From Caldilineaceae bacterium (GTDB taxonomy: Bacteria; Chloroflexota; Anaerolineae; Caldilineales; Caldilineaceae): a stretch of DNA of 6,684 bases. A program made the translations under genes and the position numbers. Shown piece after piece: positions 5,377 through 6,684 of the stretch. Where the stretch lies: assembly GCA_015494005.1 (NCBI GenBank), contig WGCB01000150.1, forward strand, positions 1 to 6,684, read 5' to 3'. The notes under the pieces are model-generated. The model searched no databases. It saw nothing but the letters and a program-made list of their open reading frames with translations, and was not told the origin of the DNA. Position 1 is the stretch's first letter; the number at the start of each line of letters is the position of its first letter.

Positions 5377-6337
5377 ACAGACATCCCCGGAACGAGCCAC
5401 CCCCGAGCGCATCATCATCGACACCGACCCGGGCGTGGACGACTCCATGGCCATCCTCCTGGCCCTGGCCTCGCCCGAGGTGCAGGTGGAAGGGCTGACC
5501 ATCGTCTTCGGCAACAGCGACAACGTGCGCATGTTGGCCCGCAACGCCTGCGTGGTCCTGGAGCTGGCCCAGCGGCCGGAGATCCCCGTGGCGGTGGGCG
5601 CGGCCAATCCCCTGGTGCGCCCCTACCACGGCCGAGGAGCCTCCGTCCACGGCGCCAACGGCCTGGGGGACATCCCAGTGCCCGAGCCGTCCAAACAGCC
5701 TGTGGAGCAGCCCGCGGCCCAGTTCATCGTGGAGCAGTGCCGGGCCCATCCCGGCCAGATCACCCTGGTGACCATCGGCCCCCTGACCAACATCGCCCTG
5801 GCCCTGCGCCTGGAGCCGGAGCTGCCCCGCCTGGCCCGTCGCCTGGTGATGATGGGCGGCGCGGTGACCGTCCCGGGCAACGTGAACCCGGTGGCCGAGG
5901 CCAACGTCCACAACGATCCCGAGGCGGCCCGGCTGGTCTTCCACGCCGGTTGGCCCATCACCATGGCCGGGCTGGACGTGACCACCCGGGTCCGCATGGA
6001 CGACCCCTACCTGGAGAGCCTGCGGGACCTGGGCAACCGGGCCGGCCGCTTCATCTACGACATCACCCGCTTCTACATCCGGGCCTACCGGGAGCGGGGC
6101 CACCCTAACATGGCCGTCCACGACTCCAGCGCCCTCGTGTCCATCATCCGGCCGGAGCTCTTCCAGAGCAAGCCCGTCACCGTGGACGTGGAGACGGTGG
6201 GCGAGCTCACCCGGGGGCAGACCATCGGCGACTGGCGGGGTCAGTACGGCCGCCCGCCCCAGACGGAGCTGCTCCTGGACGTGGACGCGAAGGCCTTCCG
6301 GGCCCTCTACCGGGAGCGCATCGCCACGCTGCCATGA
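5369..6337 (+). CDS. Nucleoside hydrolase (IunH/RihA-type), GTG start
   Basis: The 322-residue protein is of normal family length. These enzymes hydrolyse the N-glycosidic bond of nucleosides to a free base and ribose, using a calcium ion. The calcium/ribose signature is DTDPGVDD with D20, D24 and D25. Further family motifs are GNSDN (48-52), VHGANGLGD (93-101), GPLTN (137-141), MMGGAV (from M161), and PVAEANVHNDPEAA with E177 and N179. The late HD pair is H251-D252, equivalent to the His-Asp that contacts the leaving base and the calcium. So all key residues appear intact. The Ala usually following the DD pair is Ser26. The GTG start at 5369 lies inside the end of the BtpA-like gene (8-nt overlap) with GGAG 10 nt upstream, indicating coupled translation. 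Base specificity cannot be told from sequence. Confidence 0.93.
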   Translation: MAEQTSPERATPERIIIDTDPGVDDSMAILLALASPEVQVEGLTIVFGNSDNVRMLARNACVVLELAQRPEIPVAVGAANPLVRPYHGRGASVHGANGLGDIPVPEPSKQPVEQPAAQFIVEQCRAHPGQITLVTIGPLTNIALALRLEPELPRLARRLVMMGGAVTVPGNVNPVAEANVHNDPEAARLVFHAGWPITMAGLDVTTRVRMDDPYLESLRDLGNRAGRFIYDITRFYIRAYRERGHPNMAVHDSSALVSIIRPELFQSKPVTVDVETVGELTRGQTIGDWRGQYGRPPQTELLLDVDAKAFRALYRERIATLP

Positions 6338-6351
6338 GGACCTTGCCCTTT

Positions 6352-6457
6352 GACCTCACCCCGCCCCCGGCTCGCGAAGCTCACCACCCTCTCCCCTCGC
6401 CACGGGTGGAGAGGGGAGAGGGAAAGCCACGTCAGTGGCTGGGGGTGGGGTGAGGTC
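6352..6457 (+). repeat. Cloverleaf-like nested inverted repeat (REP/MITE-like)
   Basis: The outer stem pairs 6352-6368 with 6441-6457 over 17 positions with one G-T wobble, and begins GACCTCACCCC. Inside are three further hairpins. A small one has GCT (6370-6372) pairing with AGC (6378-6380) around CGCGA. A strong one has CCCTCTCCCCTC (6387-6398) pairing perfectly with GAGGGGAGAGGG (6411-6422), extended by CCA/TGG around the loop CGGG. The third is AGCCAC (6425-6430) with GTGGCT (6435-6440) around GTCA. The CCTCACCCC...CCCTCTCCCC words resemble dispersed repeats common in GC-rich bacteria. It fills most of the gap between the two nucleoside hydrolase genes and has no coding capacity I can support. 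It could act as a transcription attenuator or be a mobile repeat. Confidence 0.75.
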
Positions 6458-6500
6458 TGGACCTTTTCACCCATTTCTCGCCTTTTTCTCGGAGCATCCC

Positions 6501-6684
6501 ATGTCACCTATTCCTGTCATCCTGGATGTGGACACCGGTATCGACGATGCCCTGGCCCTCATGCTGGCCTGCCGCTCCCCGGAGCTGGAGCTCCTGGGGG
6601 TGACCTGCGTGGCCGGCAACGTGGCCCTGGACAAGGTGGTGGCCAACACCCTCACGGTGCTGGACACCATGGGGCGCACGGAGC
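6501..6684 (+). CDS. Second nucleoside hydrolase, N-terminal fragment
   Basis: Sixty-one residues are visible before the window ends. The protein opens MSPIPVILDVDTGIDDALAL, which is the nucleoside hydrolase N-terminal signature: D11, D15 and D16 correspond to the calcium/ribose-binding aspartates. It is followed by LLGVTCVAGNV, the usual second strand and GNV motif. The start at 6501 is supported by GGAG (6491-6494) at 6-nt spacing and by the short distance from the start to the signature. It differs from the upstream hydrolase in having DVDTGIDDAL instead of DTDPGVDDSM and in lacking the 10-residue N-terminal extension, so it is not a recent tandem copy. It probably has another substrate range in the same pathway. 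Confidence 0.92.
   Translation, partial: MSPIPVILDVDTGIDDALALMLACRSPELELLGVTCVAGNVALDKVVANTLTVLDTMGRTE

Noticed and set aside
6352..6457. tRNA gene suggested by the cloverleaf shape
   Set aside because: Stem lengths are wrong for a tRNA (17-bp outer stem, 15-bp central arm), and there is no T-loop GTTCGA-type motif or anticodon loop of proper size.
6387..6466. Intrinsic terminator after the first nucleoside hydrolase
   Set aside because: The strong central hairpin is followed by GGAAAGCCAC rather than a T-run, and the outer stem is separated from the short TTTT at 6463-6466, so a standard terminator is not supported.

Overview
The window comes from a GC-rich bacterial chromosome, with every recognisable gene on the + strand. 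I infer a Chloroflexota-type organism (Caldilinea/Litorilinea-like), with moderate confidence. The reasons are a lipoprotein solute-binding protein with an Ala/Pro/Glu-rich linker and a DxDGDG loop, GC-rich third codon positions, and degenerate 7-8 bp GATTGG/CCAATC repeats filling the intergenic gaps. No rRNA or marker gene is present to confirm this.

Layout: (1) the 3' end of a PfkB/ribokinase-family sugar kinase (2-238); (2) a YjbQ/UPF0047 protein (341-748); (3) a carbohydrate-type (CUT1) ABC importer consisting of a lipoprotein binding protein (933-2333) and two MalF/MalG-like permeases (2520-3446 and 3448-4371), with no ATPase gene in view; (4) a divergent BtpA/SgcQ-family TIM-barrel protein (4588-5376) overlapping by 8 nt a nucleoside hydrolase with a GTG start (5369-6337); (5) the 5' part of a second, different nucleoside hydrolase (6501 to the window edge).

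Taken together this looks like an uptake and catabolism cassette. The importer would bring in a sugar or nucleoside, the nucleoside hydrolases would split N-glycosidic bonds, and the kinase could phosphorylate the released sugar. The BtpA-like protein has an unknown step, tied to the first hydrolase by the gene overlap. The substrate is an inference from neighbours only.

The non-coding DNA is the more unusual part. Three gaps (239-340, 2334-2519, 4372-4587) share one architecture: purine-rich 7-bp tandem repeats just after (or running into) the upstream stop codon, then pyrimidine-rich CCAAT-containing repeats just before the downstream start. In the gap between the binding protein and the first permease the two halves pair into a 16-bp stem. 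The gap between the two nucleoside hydrolases holds a different structure: a 17-bp outer stem enclosing three hairpins, a cloverleaf-like repeat of REP/MITE type. The gap upstream of the binding protein (749-932) lacks these repeats but contains an orphan 13-nt perfect match to the 16S anti-Shine-Dalgarno tail.
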